From Rotaria sp. Silwood1 (taxonomy: Eukaryota > Rotifera > Eurotatoria > Philodinida > Philodinidae): a stretch of 64,000 nucleotides of DNA. The stretch lies in assembly GCA_905250075.1 (NCBI GenBank), contig CAJNOP010000835.1:21845-85844 (forward strand), written 5' to 3'. Position 1 is the first letter of the stretch; each line of letters opens with the position of its first letter. The position numbers and the translations under genes are program-made. The notes below the pieces were generated by a model. It had not been told where the DNA came from, ran no database searches, and saw nothing but the letters and a program-made list of their open reading frames with translations. Positions 34,801 through 46,961 of the stretch are shown here, in pieces.

Positions 34801-37601
34801 TTGTATCGCTCATTTAGTTCTTTTACTACAAGCAGAATAATAATCGATGCCAATGTTATCTCCATTGATACGAAATTGATGCTTTTGAAAATCGGTGCAA
34901 TAGTTCGAATATAGTATTTGGGTAATTTTAAAAGGCCTTGAATATTGTTTGGATTGGGTACCCCAAAAGCATGTGGGATTTGACTAGACAAGACCTGTAC
35001 AGCAGCTGCCACATTCAAGCTACTTATGAAGGGCTCCATCAAGTAAGTCGTGATAAAACCAAGCCGAAAAAGCCATAGTATGAGCTGAAAGAAAATTTCA
35101 TGCCCGATTTGTATTTCATACAACTTCGATTACGCACTTGAATAAGTCCAACAAAAAATGCAAGCGTAGTAGCTATGCCCAACTTTTCATTCATAAGAGC
35201 ATCATTTGATATTTCTGAAATATACGATATGTTTGATTCTGCGATTGTGTTATTGATATTTGAAATCGATGATTGCAGTGTGATTCCGTCGATTGCTTTG
35301 GCTGTCAATAATGATATGATGGCAAATGTACCTTTGTAAGAGAAAAGGTGGAAATTTCTTTTTAGAAACTCTTCAGATGAGAGAACTGATCGATCGATAA
35401 ATGTGGACATGTACCAAAAATCATATAGACAATAACAGGAAAGAAGGAAACATATAATCCTATAGGGAAAATATGTGTTTTTTAAAATAATATTTGATTT
35501 TTATGTTGTGTATTATATTTTACCATTAGACGCCGACAAACCAGCCAGGACACCATATGCGATGCCTATAACCATAGTAAACAACGATCAATAATTGTTT
35601 TATTCACACGAAAATCCATGTGTATGAGACCCATGTTTCTCTTTAAAATGTTATTTCAGTTTGCATGGAAATATTATAGTGGCTATAAAAATTATTCGTC
35701 GATATTGATAGCATTCTGTTATTTTTTCTTTGCTATTTTTCACTCTAGTACACTTTCATATCCAGTTTATTTAAAAAATAAATGAATGAATAGAATTTTT
35801 GATTGTTTCAAGAAATATACATAGAAGTTGCTAGAAAACCGTTTCTTCAGTTCGTAGCTAAAAAAAATTCGTTTTCAGCAACTAACCACAGTTTTCCATA
35901 TGACACGAGAGAAAATTAGAAGAAAGAATAAAAGAAATGCATTAAAGTCTTATCTGAGCAAATATTAGTGTATAGGAAGAGAAAACAATCCGATGATCGC
36001 ATCTGTGTATAGACTAGTACGGACAAAAATCATCGGCTGCCTTTGATGTGCGTGAACCGAGATATTCGAATTTTAAAGTATTCACGATATATGCCCAATG
36101 CTTGTAGATCAATATTTCACCGAAATTTATTTTTTTTCTTTTATCGCGATGATTGGATAAAACTCATTGAGTTGCATAAGAAAAAGTATTTTTCATATTA
36201 AAAATAGGAACTTGTTACAAAAGCCAGCATTTTGGATTCATCCTTCCTTATATTTGAAAATTATGGTATTTTAAACATTTTTCCTGAACTTTTTAAAATT
36301 TGAAATATACTTTTTCTTATGTGATGCTGCACTGTTCTTTCTCTTGCTCTCTTCCTTCCTTCATCAACCACTCTATCCTCATTGTGGTTTGGTTAGAAAC
36401 GACTTTTGCAAGCAAAACTTTCACAATGAACAGCATTTTGCATGAGTAGCGGTTTCGGATATTCAAAATCGATATTATTAAACAGTTGGGGACTTTTATA
36501 AGACCTCTCGAAAATATTTAATCCTTAAATTTTATGCTTTCAAGATTTTGAAGATTTCAGTAGTAAAATTTCGAGAAATGAATGAAGGATATATATGTTT
36601 AGATATGCTTATTAGACTTTCACCGATATCACTAAGTCATGGATTCTGATGAAAGGTGATACAAAAAAGTCTATCGGAGAAAGGCTATAGACTACTGATT
36701 CTTAAATCATTGTATGCAGTTTAATAAACTGTTTGTAGCGATGGGTAAACAAACGCGAAAAATCAATACTATTACGTTTTGTTAGTCAAACATTGTTTTC
36801 ACATGAATCATTCCAAAATGAAGATGATAAATAATGTAAAGTTTGGATAGAGCAGTTTTTATTGGAAAAAGTCAAATGGCTCGATGTGCGATCTTGTTCT
36901 TACGTCGAGAAAATTAGTCAAAATTGCCTCCAGGAAGTCAATTGTTGACATTACCGAAGTATTTGCTTTTCGATGTTTCTTTATGCTGTTTTATATGATA
37001 AATTGGAAACTATTGTAAAACTCTTAGTCTGGACTCGTTCAGTCAAAATACATGAAGAATGAAAATGTGTGCTTCTTCTGCAACTATGATTCATTATCGT
37101 TATTTAGAGTCGCATTTCACAAAAATTATATTGCCAACGAAAATTTTTATGCCAAAATGATCTACGAAAAAAAACTTATAGAAACTCTCCTATTTTCAAT
37201 AGAATCAGTCGCCACCTTTTTAAAATGCTGTAAATTTCTTATGTAAGGAGTCTTGTAAGTTTTCATTAGAATGAGAGGACGCCTTTGAAAAATAGAAAAG
37301 TACCGATAGAACATATCTTTTTTTTCTCATCTTGAGGAATATGCATGATTGCCACTGTTATACCTACCAGAACATCTCCTAAAAGATACTTTCATATTTT
37401 GTACTCTTTGAGACACCGAATGAGTGGTATCGAATAGAGGAATGTGTTGACAATGTCCACTATACTCAAGTTATGATAATATTTCTTTACCGAATCTTTT
37501 AGGCGATTTATTGGTGATTTGCGCGGTCGAACTACTCCGTACTGATCAACGAGTGATTGCATTTGACGTCTTTGGCGTCTGTAAGGTAGATATTCGCTCA
37601 A
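31836..37601 (-). pseudogene. SLC26-type anion transporter (SulP + STAS), disabled
   Basis: Thirteen exons on -: ~37340-37601, 35524-35565, 35391-35459, 35138-35331, 34760-35084, 34463-34693, 33543-33830, 33373-33479, 33252-33321, 32953-33191, 32829-32883, 31931-32044, 31836-31882. Family matches: KYLLGDVLVGITVAIMHIPQ, GLYVSFFPVIVYMIFGT, FRLGFITTYLMEPF, GLGNISSSFFQCYPSSGSLS, LPMPCLAGIIIVNLKG, and a STAS domain with FIDSVGVKLL and IIYVSTHDAVLAI. Members exchange sulfate, chloride, bicarbonate or other anions across membranes. Lesions: TGA at 37392-37394; TGA in place of a conserved Trp at 33471-33473; a one-base loss near 33121-33128; AT instead of GT at the donors after exons 1 (37339) and 3 (35390); and a phase clash between exons 5 and 6. 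Exon structure and most of the protein remain readable, so loss is recent. Confidence 0.9.
35566..37339. other. Large first intron of the SLC26 pseudogene
   Basis: This 1.77-kb intron is about thirty times the usual size here. It holds no recognisable gene or repeat; a plus-strand open frame at 37052-37246 is unlike any known protein. The other long introns (33831-34462, 32045-32828) are also unremarkable. Confidence 0.5.
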
Positions 37602-40600
37602 TTATTCATCAGTTTCATCGTTAGTGATGTTGGATGATATGTTTTACTAGTTATCTGAAACTTAAAAATCTGTGTTAATAAAATACAATATGAATTTTGA
37701 GATGATACGGGATAAATCGAGTGCAGAACATAACGATACTATACGTTCTGACCAATTGAATCACGTAGTTAGCTGTGTTGATTTCTGATATTTATTCGAT
37801 ATTGATTCTTTTATATCGGAGCGATTATATAAAACTGTTTACTTATCCTAACACCTATCTTGCGATCAGTAGCGACACGTTTACTATAGTTTGACAGTTT
37901 CTGGCATTATGTTCTGTCCTGCACTCCTTTCTAATGTCTAAAAATACTATGCTTTGTGTGTTTCGAAAAATGACACAACGAAGAAAACTCAATAAACTTT
38001 GAGTTGATACTAAATTATTTTATGACTGGACACACGTTGACAGATATCTGATTACTGTAAGGGCAACTTTCTAATATAAGAGTTTCATTAGATGTTTTTG
38101 TTTGATAGAGCTTTATTTCTCTTCATGGGTTCAATCTAGTATATAGTCAGCAACAGAAGTTTGAGCGAATTTTTTTCTCTTATACGAAGAAGTATTGATC
38201 TGATTCAAATGGAGATACAGATAGTGTAAAAGACGGACTCCATGACATACTATTGGAGGGAGCTCTATCTATCGATATAGGTTTTCCATAATTAAAATAG
38301 TTCTTCTCAAGAGAAAATAAGTTTTAGTAGTTTTCAGTATTTTGGATTTCCAAACCAAGAGATTTGCGCTAAAATGAAAAGCTCCAGAAACTATATAGTC
38401 AATAGAGAATTTCACGCTCTATCAGTTTCTAGAAAAAGTTTCTTTTTCAGTTTTCAGAGCTGTTTTTCACCTCAACAAACTGGCTTTAGCGAGAAAACCT
38501 TGGAAAAAATCGACTGGTTTTTGCCAGTGAAAAAAATTAAAAAAGAAAAGTTAGTGATGTTTCTCTCAAAACAATTTTCAAATAGATAGGTGTGAATAAT
38601 CTGTGATATTAACACTTCATATACACCATTTTGTTCAATTTTGAATGCTCCTACTGATGGTACATAATAATATGCGATAAGAAAGAATTTGTAAGAACTA
38701 ATCCAACTTTCGAGATGAAAACTAACTTTGAGAATGACACTTCTTTTAGAGACGAAAGAGCTTTCAAATGTTCCATCGACTGAACTTTTTAGTTTTTCAT
38801 TTTAGTGCAAATCTTTTGTTAAGGAAATGCGAAATACGGAAAAATACTAAAACTTATTTTCTTTTGCAAAAACAAAGTCATTTTAATTATGAAAAATCTA
38901 TGAAGATAAATGAAGTTCCCTCTTATACTGCTCCATCTAGCCGATCTTTCGTATTATCTATATAATGGCTTGAATCTGATCAGTACCTCTTTATCTGAAA
39001 GAAAAATCGAAAAAACAAATGTATAAAACAATTCAGAGAAAAATTCGTCTAAACTTTTGTCGGTAGCTATATTTTCCATGAATGTCTTGGATCCAGTTTT
39101 AGATATTATTTTAGCTATTTTTATCAGTTACTTTTCTTGTTATGAACAATAACCTTAATCTAACTTTTTTAGAACTACAAGAACATATATGATAATACAT
39201 ATAACATAATTTTGTATGGTACGTCTTATGTACCTGTCATAACAGGATAATTATCAATAATAGAAAATACATCTTTGGAAACTACGGGATTTTCTGGCGT
39301 GGATGTAGACATAAATAGGTGAGATAGTACTTCCGAATGGACAAATTTTCGATGGGATAAGATTTCACAGTGCATGTTTAAATTCTAATAATAAGCACAA
39401 GGGCAATGACTGACTTTGTTAGAACTTATCTAATTATATGTATTTTTCGAGGTTCCATTCGAATAATTTAGTTACCCAAAATTTTTATAACTGAAAAGAA
39501 ATAAAAGATTGAAATTTCTTGAATATAGTTTTTGGATTTTTCTAAGAAGTACTTTATACTTTCACGAGACTTCGTACCAAAAATTTTGTCAAATTTTATT
39601 CAAATAAACCTTCATACATTTTCATTGCTTTAGCTCGGTAAAATTTCATTTGTTTTCAGTCACTTTTCAACAATTGGAATCGCCGAAACTTAATTTTAGT
39701 TGACTAAAATAAACAAAATCATTTTTAGCACTAGCAATAATTGAAATTAATGCCAGTCGTATTAAACCAGAAATTGATTTTCAATCGTTTCTTTTAACAT
39801 AAATCAAACGTATATCTATGTTTCGAAATGTCAAGCAATTGCTTTTGATTGAAATCACCTAAAGAATAGATTTCAACCAATAAACATATAGTTTTCTTTA
39901 AGAATATTGGAAAAAAATTCTTTGTTTTTCAATTTTTCAGGAAGAAACTTTCACATACATAGAATTGTCAATATCTATTCATTTTCAATTTATTTTATGC
40001 TTTAATTAAATTATCAATGATTTAAATTTAAAAATAAAGTTAATAATAAAAATAAATTATCATAATTTAAATTTACTTTCAGTTAAGAGAAAAACAGCGT
40101 TCCGCAACGAACAAGTAACCCTTCTTACACGAAATGGTTAAGTCTACGAAAGTAAAACGTGGAGTTTCAACCGAACTCAAGGCGAAGTATTATTAACAAC
40201 GGAAGGTGTCCAAGATGTCTCTTTTCATTAATAATAGCAGTTGTGAAATGGTTCAAAAATGTTTGTTTTTCTTCATGTTCTTCAGTTGCTTATTCATGTA
40301 ATAGCTTACCGTATATATATTACGCTTCGAAAAACAATCATGACAGAGGTTTATATTTCTCTAACGAATGATTAAATCTGCATACGAATAAAAATGGATT
40401 GTAATAAGCATTGCTCCTCTATCGGAATGGTGATGAAACATAAGGTGTGCGAGATATGAGCACGAGGAAAAGGCTTTCATTTTATTAAATATTACAGTGA
40501 TCATTGATGCATTACACGAGTAGCAACGCGAAAATTGGTTGATGATGTTATAAAATACCCACGCTGCAAAGAAATATCGCTGCTTGTTTTTCTTTCGTTA

Positions 40601-42397
40601 CGCACCATGTGGAAATAGAAAATGGGTAATGAAGAGGAGCGCATAATAAATTGTTCTTGACCAAACAATGTATTTTGAATTAAAAACCAGTCGTATCTAT
40701 ATTGAATTTTATTTTTTTATACAGGAGTTAACTCTACCAATTAATAATAGAAATAACAAATGCTGTCTATCATTTAAGTTGTGCAATAAATTGATATAAT
40801 TTTATTGAATTGAAAAATTGTTTTTTTAATATTACATTATGTTTTCTATTTATTAGTATTCATCATCACATATTAGTAAACAACGTATTTGTTTTTACTC
40901 ATGTTCGTTTGAAATACGGGTTTACTGATACTTTTTTAACGAAGTAATAGCCGAGTAGCTGTATAACTAAACATATATTCAACAAGACTGTTATTTATCC
41001 ACACTACTTTCCCTAATGGATTATTCACACCTTTGAGTTTAAACTAACTTCTCTCTTGCTAGATACTAGTATTTTCATTCGAACTTTATTTTAAATGTAA
41101 AATAATTGTTTCGTTTTCACATTTTATTTTCAAAGATTTTGGTTAGTTACGATGAGATTAATCAAACGTATCTATACGTGTATTCTATATTATTAAGATT
41201 TGATATAACATGTCTTTTTTTATTTTCATTTCTTAATGCCAAGGCTCTTTAAAATAAAATTTTTAGATAATGAAGTGCTCAGATATGATAATGAATCGAA
41301 ATCAAAAAGTCTTTTCATCATCAAAGCATTCGTTTTTAATAACAAAAAAATTCAATTCATTTATTGCAAATATCAATGTATACTTTGAAATTTTTTTCTT
41401 AAAAAAATTATTATTTGCATTAATCAGTTTTTTTTCTTTAATTACCCTTTTTTTGTATTATTAAAAGCACATCGAAAAACATCTTGTGGCTTTATTTAGC
41501 CCGTTGTATCTTTTGTGGATGTGGTTGTAGGTGTGGGTGAGTGTGGGTGCGGGTGCGGGTGTGGGTGTGGATGTGGGTGAGTGTGGATCTGGGTGTCAAG
41601 TGTTTCTTAAGGCACACCTACCCCACACCCACACTTCACGCCCACACCCTTATTGACATGAAAGCAACAATCGAACAAGGATACTGTTCTTCATGAAATA
41701 TATCTCACTTCATTAACAAGTGATTCAAATAAAAGAAACTGTTCTTAGTATACTTAATTCTCAACGACATGTATCCTTCCCGTTGTAACTAAAATAATTA
41801 CTAATTCTCTAATAGTAATTCAAAAGTTATGGAAAATTAAAGCATCAAGTTATTAGCAATTCAAAAATGACTGAAGCACTTAAATAAGGACTTGGTTTAG
41901 TACAAATTTGACGAATGAACAAAAGTTTTTTTTTTAAATCATATTTGGAAAAGTTATCATTAGATAAGATCGTGAAGCTGTCGACCCTTTGGATTTTACT
42001 GATAATAGATGAAAAAAGTGGAGTATGTATTTTTGCACATTTCTGCTTATTTATTTATTTATTTTATTGAATGCTCAAAAAAATTCAGAGGGCAAATTAG
42101 TTTTAATGATTTATCCGTTTCTGGTATTTTTTGGACAAAAACAGTGGTCATCATGATGTTTTCTTTGTCAAAGTAACTATGGAAGCTTAGAGCATGATAG
42201 CGAACAAAAAATTGAAAATAAACCTGGTCAAATCATTTTCAAAATCATTTTATGTAAATATCATAGAGAAACGGAGAATCTCACGATTAAGGTCATTTCT
42301 TGGATTCTTTCAAAACTTTTCATTGATTAGCAACAAGTTGTAGAAGGAGGCAGCCTCATAACCTTTTCTGTGAAGGAAGCGGAAGTTCTTCTAGTCA
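37602..42397. other. Gene-free stretch
   Basis: Nearly 4.8 kb with no gene I can support. Short open frames occur (for example 38374-38589, 40159-40371) without family resemblance. AT content rises near 39990-40080 and 41080-41460. The only organised element is the telomere-like array at 41514-41649. The upstream exons or promoter of the SLC26 pseudogene should lie at the left end but cannot be identified. Confidence 0.55.
41514..41649. repeat. Telomere-like inverted array, locus 8
   Basis: A long G-rich arm (41514-41596; GTGTGGGTGAGTGTGGGTGC and GGGTGTGGGTGTGGATGTGG units) and a shorter C-rich arm (41612-41649; CACACCTACCCCACACCCAC, then CGCCCACACCC). The centre AAGTGTTTCTTAAGG differs from loci 1, 3 and 7. 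It lies ~750 bp left of the second dispersed repeat copy. Confidence 0.88.
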
Positions 42398-42630
42398 TGC
42401 AGTTAAATGGAGGGATGAGCTCAAACCTTCTTTTTAAGAGGTATTCTATGATTTGTAGAAAGACTAAGTTGTTCGTGGTCCTTAACTGATTACACCACTT
42501 ATACTTACTATATGATCGTTTGACTGTGATTTGTGTCACGGCACTAGTCAACTGTGATGACGTTTCATCTAAGATTCAAAGATCTCGATGTTTTTTTTTA
42601 TAAAATTTGTGAGACTAAAACACAATCGAC
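42398..42630. repeat. Dispersed repeat, copy B
   Basis: Same orientation as 20591-20820. Shared blocks: GAGCTCAAAC, CACTTATACTTACTATATGA followed by TCGTTTGACTGTGATTTGTG, TAGTCAACT, and GTGAGACTAAAACA. It is interrupted by small insertions relative to copy A. No telomere-like array abuts this copy directly. Confidence 0.8.
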
Positions 42631-42900
42631 AATTTTTCTTTGAAGTATTGATGATTAATACTATACTTTTAGTTGATTATAGTTAAAAATTTACGAATCC
42701 AAATTAATATTCATCAAAAAAATATGCTATTGAGAAGGTTAACTAATTTTTATCGAATTTATTTTTCTATCATGATATTAACACTTGATTTAGTAGAAAA
42801 AATTATATCCATATGAATGTATAATTATCTCTATTAAAGTCAAAATCTACAACTTATTTACTTCTCTAATTCAAATATAGTAGATATACTAAATTTAACT

Positions 42901-43587
42901 ATGGAAATATTATGCGCTTTTTGTTATTTATATTTTATGTCTAGGACACATTTTCTAGCTGAAAATTCGAAGGTAATTATTATTTTATTATATGCTTTCA
43001 ATATAGATGAATATTTTTATTGAATATACATCTAGAACAATCTTCTCGAAGATGTAAATTCTACTAAGATTTCTTCTCCAGATTCTTTATCACACTCACG
43101 TCAAGGTTGGCGATATCTTGTACAATATATTGTTAACAATAAGTCGTATCTTGAACATAAACTTTTACAATTTGATCTTAATTCAAACGTCTTTCAACGA
43201 TATGAACATGAACTTACAAACGAGTATAGAATCAAAGAAAGTGAACGTATTTATAAAATTGATGCTTTTCCTCTTCGTTGGTTACCAAGTCGAGAAATGA
43301 CAAAGTCAATATCTATTCGAGTTGCGTCTATTCTTCAATATCCAAACACATATGCTGATATAGATCATACAATGATAATTCCTTTGATGGTTCAATATGG
43401 AATAGTAATGAATTTTTCTGAAGTAGAAGATCTAACTAAAAGAGAACAGAACAAATTACTTGCACAAAAATATAATACAAGTAACAAATACTATTTCGTT
43501 ATTGTTCTAGCCTTTAAAAAACAAAGTCATCCTTTTTATAGGCATTTTTATCAAAATCCTCTCTTTAAGTTCCTGTTTGGTTCATGA
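42901..43587 (+). CDS. Predicted secreted protein of unknown function
   Basis: Two exons, 42901-42972 and 43036-43587, joined over a 63-bp GT-AG intron; 207 residues. The first exon encodes MEILCAFCYLYFM and then a short tail, which looks like a signal peptide, so the product is probably secreted or lumenal. The mature part has RQGWRYLVQYIVNN near residue 43, FPLRWLPSREM near 100, TMIIPLMVQYGIVM near 137 and ends in FKFLFGS. Charged and aromatic residues alternate through a compact single domain; mature cysteines are absent, which argues against a disulfide-rich venom- or defensin-type peptide. I recognise no family. Codon use fits neighbouring genes. Confidence 0.65.
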
Positions 43588-44208
43588 AGGAAGAATCATA
43601 GTTTAGATAAAATGTTGTCCAATAACAGATCGTATGATACTAGATATCGAAATTGGATCAACTTTTGATGGTTTATACTTAAAATCATTACAACCATCTA
43701 TCAGAACGTTCTAAAAAGTGTATTATCATAGTCAGCACAAGGTTGAATAAGATCGGACAATTCTAACGTTGAGAAAAAAAGGCATGAAAGACCCGTCAAA
43801 CTCATTATTGAACCGAAAGACAAAGATGTGTTTGCAAGTACTTCAACCTCTTGAAGACTATCATTGATTAAAATAAGTTTTTATGAGTGAAATGCCCGCT
43901 GATCAATTTCACCGAGGTGTGTAAAATTAGTATTTTTGGTTATACTGTTCTGTTGTCTTGCATGAAGAGTTTTCCTTAGAAAAAAAAAAGAAATAAAGTT
44001 CGCGGTCTTAATATGGTAAGATTTTTCAATGGAATATAATTATTGCAATTCTTTCTGTAATATTCTATACTAAGCTAAATATTCATTGAAATGAACATAA
44101 TTTGAGAAGAAAAGCATAAATTTCATCAAAACTACGATTCCCCCTTCATGAACAAAACAAGAACTCAAATTGATGGTACATGTTATCAATCTTTTATTTT
44201 GTACAGTG
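43588..44208. other. Intergenic, possible 5' exon of next gene
   Basis: No open frame of note. TTTTGTACAG ends at 44206, two bases before the ATG of the next gene, and would be a good splice acceptor; a non-coding first exon upstream is possible but its donor is not evident. Confidence 0.4.
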
Positions 44209-44679
44209 ATGCCACCAAATAAACTAACTAGAACAATATCAATTAATCGATCAGACAAACGAAATTCATTTGTCGAAGATAATTCTTTTGTTTTATCTTC
44301 ACCAAAATGGCGTCCTAGTATCGATGAACAACAATTGCCTTCTCTTAACTCACATATACAAAATTCATTTCGTACGAATCAACATTCTTTATCATCATTA
44401 AAGAATACTTTGGCTTATAAACGTCAACAATATTCATTTGTAGATATAACACATGAAATTAATCGTTCTCAATTATCTCTACGTTCAATTTCTTATGGAT
44501 TTGGACTTGGAATAAAAACATGGAAATCAATACATGATGAAAAAAATCTGCAACATAAAAATATGCTATCATTATCTAATTATCATTTACCATCTAATAA
44601 AATAGAACTGGATATAAATCAACAAGAAATTATTCGTCGTACTAAATCTTTTAAAAGAAAATCACATATGATTTTATAG
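44209..44679 (+). CDS. Hypothetical basic Ser/Asn/Gln-rich protein
   Basis: 156 codons from ATG 44209. The frame extends further left to 44170, but the stretch before 44209 reads as non-coding and contains a splice-acceptor-like TTTTGTACAG. Features: RTISINRSDKRNSF near the N-terminus, SYGFGLGIKTWKSIHDEKNL near residue 100, and a basic end with IIRRTKSFKRKSHMIL. No membrane segment or known domain; mostly polar and probably disordered. RRTKSF and RTISI look like basophilic-kinase or 14-3-3-type phosphorylation motifs (inference). Codon use is gene-like. Whether it is a complete gene or a last exon is unclear. Confidence 0.5.
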   Translation: MPPNKLTRTISINRSDKRNSFVEDNSFVLSSPKWRPSIDEQQLPSLNSHIQNSFRTNQHSLSSLKNTLAYKRQQYSFVDITHEINRSQLSLRSISYGFGLGIKTWKSIHDEKNLQHKNMLSLSNYHLPSNKIELDINQQEIIRRTKSFKRKSHMIL

Positions 44680-46961
44680 AAAAACAAGTTTTTCGTCAAA
44701 GAATTCACATCTGTTTCCCTCAAGATGGAGTTGAAAAATAAATTTCATCAAATAGACATATTGTGTGATGGTTTGAAATAGAAGAAATCAAATTTCTCGA
44801 GGAAGCTGATTCCAACAGGTCCTTTTTCAGGATACGTTGAGGTTGTAGTGGAGAAGCTATGCTAACATTTTTCAAATATATTCATCAAATAACGATTAAA
44901 AAACGGTCATTTATCAACGTAAAATTCTCTATACGACTTAGTACATTGTTAATATAACAATAGCAAAACTTGATTGAAAAAAAAAAACAAAACGGTCTCT
45001 ATTCAGCATGGAGATTTCTCATAAACTTCTTTAAGGAAATAAAAAAAAAACAAATTGGTTACAATGAAGCTCCTTTGAGAATTTTACAATGTTCGATCAA
45101 AGAAGCATGAATAAAAAAAAAAGCAAACAACAATTTCCATTTTTTACACTGAAAGAGTGCCTATGAGTAAAAAGAAGATGACAATAGTCATCAAAAAGTC
45201 TCATGAGTTATTTAACAAACACAAGTCAAAAGTAGCTCATTCGACAATGAAAATATTCTCTGTCGGTCTTCATAATACATACTTAATTTTTTTTTTTTAT
45301 TTAAAAGATTACGTCAGAATGCAGAGCATAACAAAGTTTTTTCCTTTTAGATTCTTATTTTTTTAAGTGAATAAAAGTTTAATATCTTGAAAAACTCTCG
45401 AAAAGTAACCCTTTAATTATAAAAGTACTTTTCTATATAACAGTAACAAAGCTAAATTCAAAAAGAAAAAAGAATCTCTGTCATGTCCTACATCTTGACA
45501 TACACTTTCAAGCAAAACACAAGATTAAATATACAGAATGAAGGCCTACAGAGAATTCTGAATTACGCAATCAAAAAGGAGAATAATCACCAACTTCTCC
45601 ATATATTTCTGATTTGTTGAATTTCATTAAATAAGTAGTTTTATTTTCTATGACATGAATATAGTGGATTTACTTGACAATATTCTATTACAATTAATTG
45701 TAAACCACCTATGAGATTTTTCTCATCATCGTTGGAAAGAATCGAGTTGTTAAGCGAAAAATCATGTTGTCATTCAAAGAACACAGACTATTCTTCTATA
45801 CCTTTCCACATTTTAATAACAATTCAATGAACCGATTATTATATAATTCTCTTCGAATACAATGAACATAAGAAGAAAATTTATTTATAGTAAAAAAATC
45901 TGATTAAAAAAAAAGCCAAGTCGTAAAACATATGTATTTCAATATTTTGTTCACATAATTGACATTGATCGTTATCGTAAAATGTTCGTGTCGTCAAAAA
46001 GAGTACTATTTATAAGTTCAAATTTTATCTATTCATTTTTCATATCTTTGTTTAGGTCAAGGTCTTGCCTCTCTCTTTAAGTCTAAGCAATATTCTTTGC
46101 GCTTCTCTATTCTCGATTTTAAACACACACACAAAAAAAAAATACAATTATTATTATAAAAGGACATTTATGTTAAACAAGTAAAAGTATGTTCAGTTTG
46201 TTTAATTTGAACAAATGAATTTGTCATATTTGATTAAATCCAGTTTTATGAGCTTCGTGACACATCATCCAGTATTATTTAGAAAAAAAAAAAAAAATTT
46301 TGTGTGTGTGTTCAATTGAATATTTAATATTAAGATTTTTTTTAATTAGATAAATGTCATGCATGATGGAAGAGAAAAAAAAAAAGAAGGAAAAGGGCGT
46401 GTCCAATTTCAACCTAACAGCTGTTAGTCTATCATCACTCAACTATATACAAAGAAAAAAAAACGAATGAATAAGATTCATTTGTGTTCATGCATATATA
46501 CTAATGATAATAAGTTCATTCAAGAGATTGACAGGCCTCTCGCGTGTATAAACTTTCTTAATTATAATACGAATAAATAAAAGTCAAAAATTTCGATAGA
46601 TAAACCATACTTGATATGTGCATATGAACACATCAATAATATAGATTTTTCTTTTCATATATATATATATTGATTGCCTTAAGCTAAATAAATAAATGCG
46701 AATAGGTGATTGATGATTATTATAAATCTTTGATATATTGTCGATCAAGTATTTTTTTTCTTTTTTTTTATGAAAAATGTTAATTTTATGTAAATATTAA
46801 AATCAAGACAAGACAATAAAAGGAAATCACATCGAACCAGCTGTTTTTCTTCTTTTCATAATTGAGTACTTCTCCAGCTGTTTTCTTTTGCCTTTAAGAA
46901 TAAAAGAAAAAAAAAAGAGAAGAAAAAAAATTAACAAATCCATATGGTACCACCAATCAAT
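44680..46961. other. Intergenic / 3' flanks
   Basis: 2.3 kb between the 3' ends of the unknown gene (+) and ZFYVE19 (-). It is AT-rich with many A- and T-runs of 8-15 bases, such as at 46120-46142 and 46280-46296. It probably includes both 3' UTRs and poly(A) signals (AATAAA words are frequent). No gene or structured RNA is recognised. Confidence 0.5.

Noticed and set aside
40159-40371. A frame containing VVKWFKNV, reminiscent of a cold-shock domain
   Set aside because: Only about seven residues agree; the RNP motifs and remaining strands are absent and flanking frames are closed.
43036-44679. Joining the two unknown genes into one
   Set aside because: The first ends in a clear stop at 43585-43587 and no donor before it leads to the acceptor at 44206 with convincing coding sequence on both sides.
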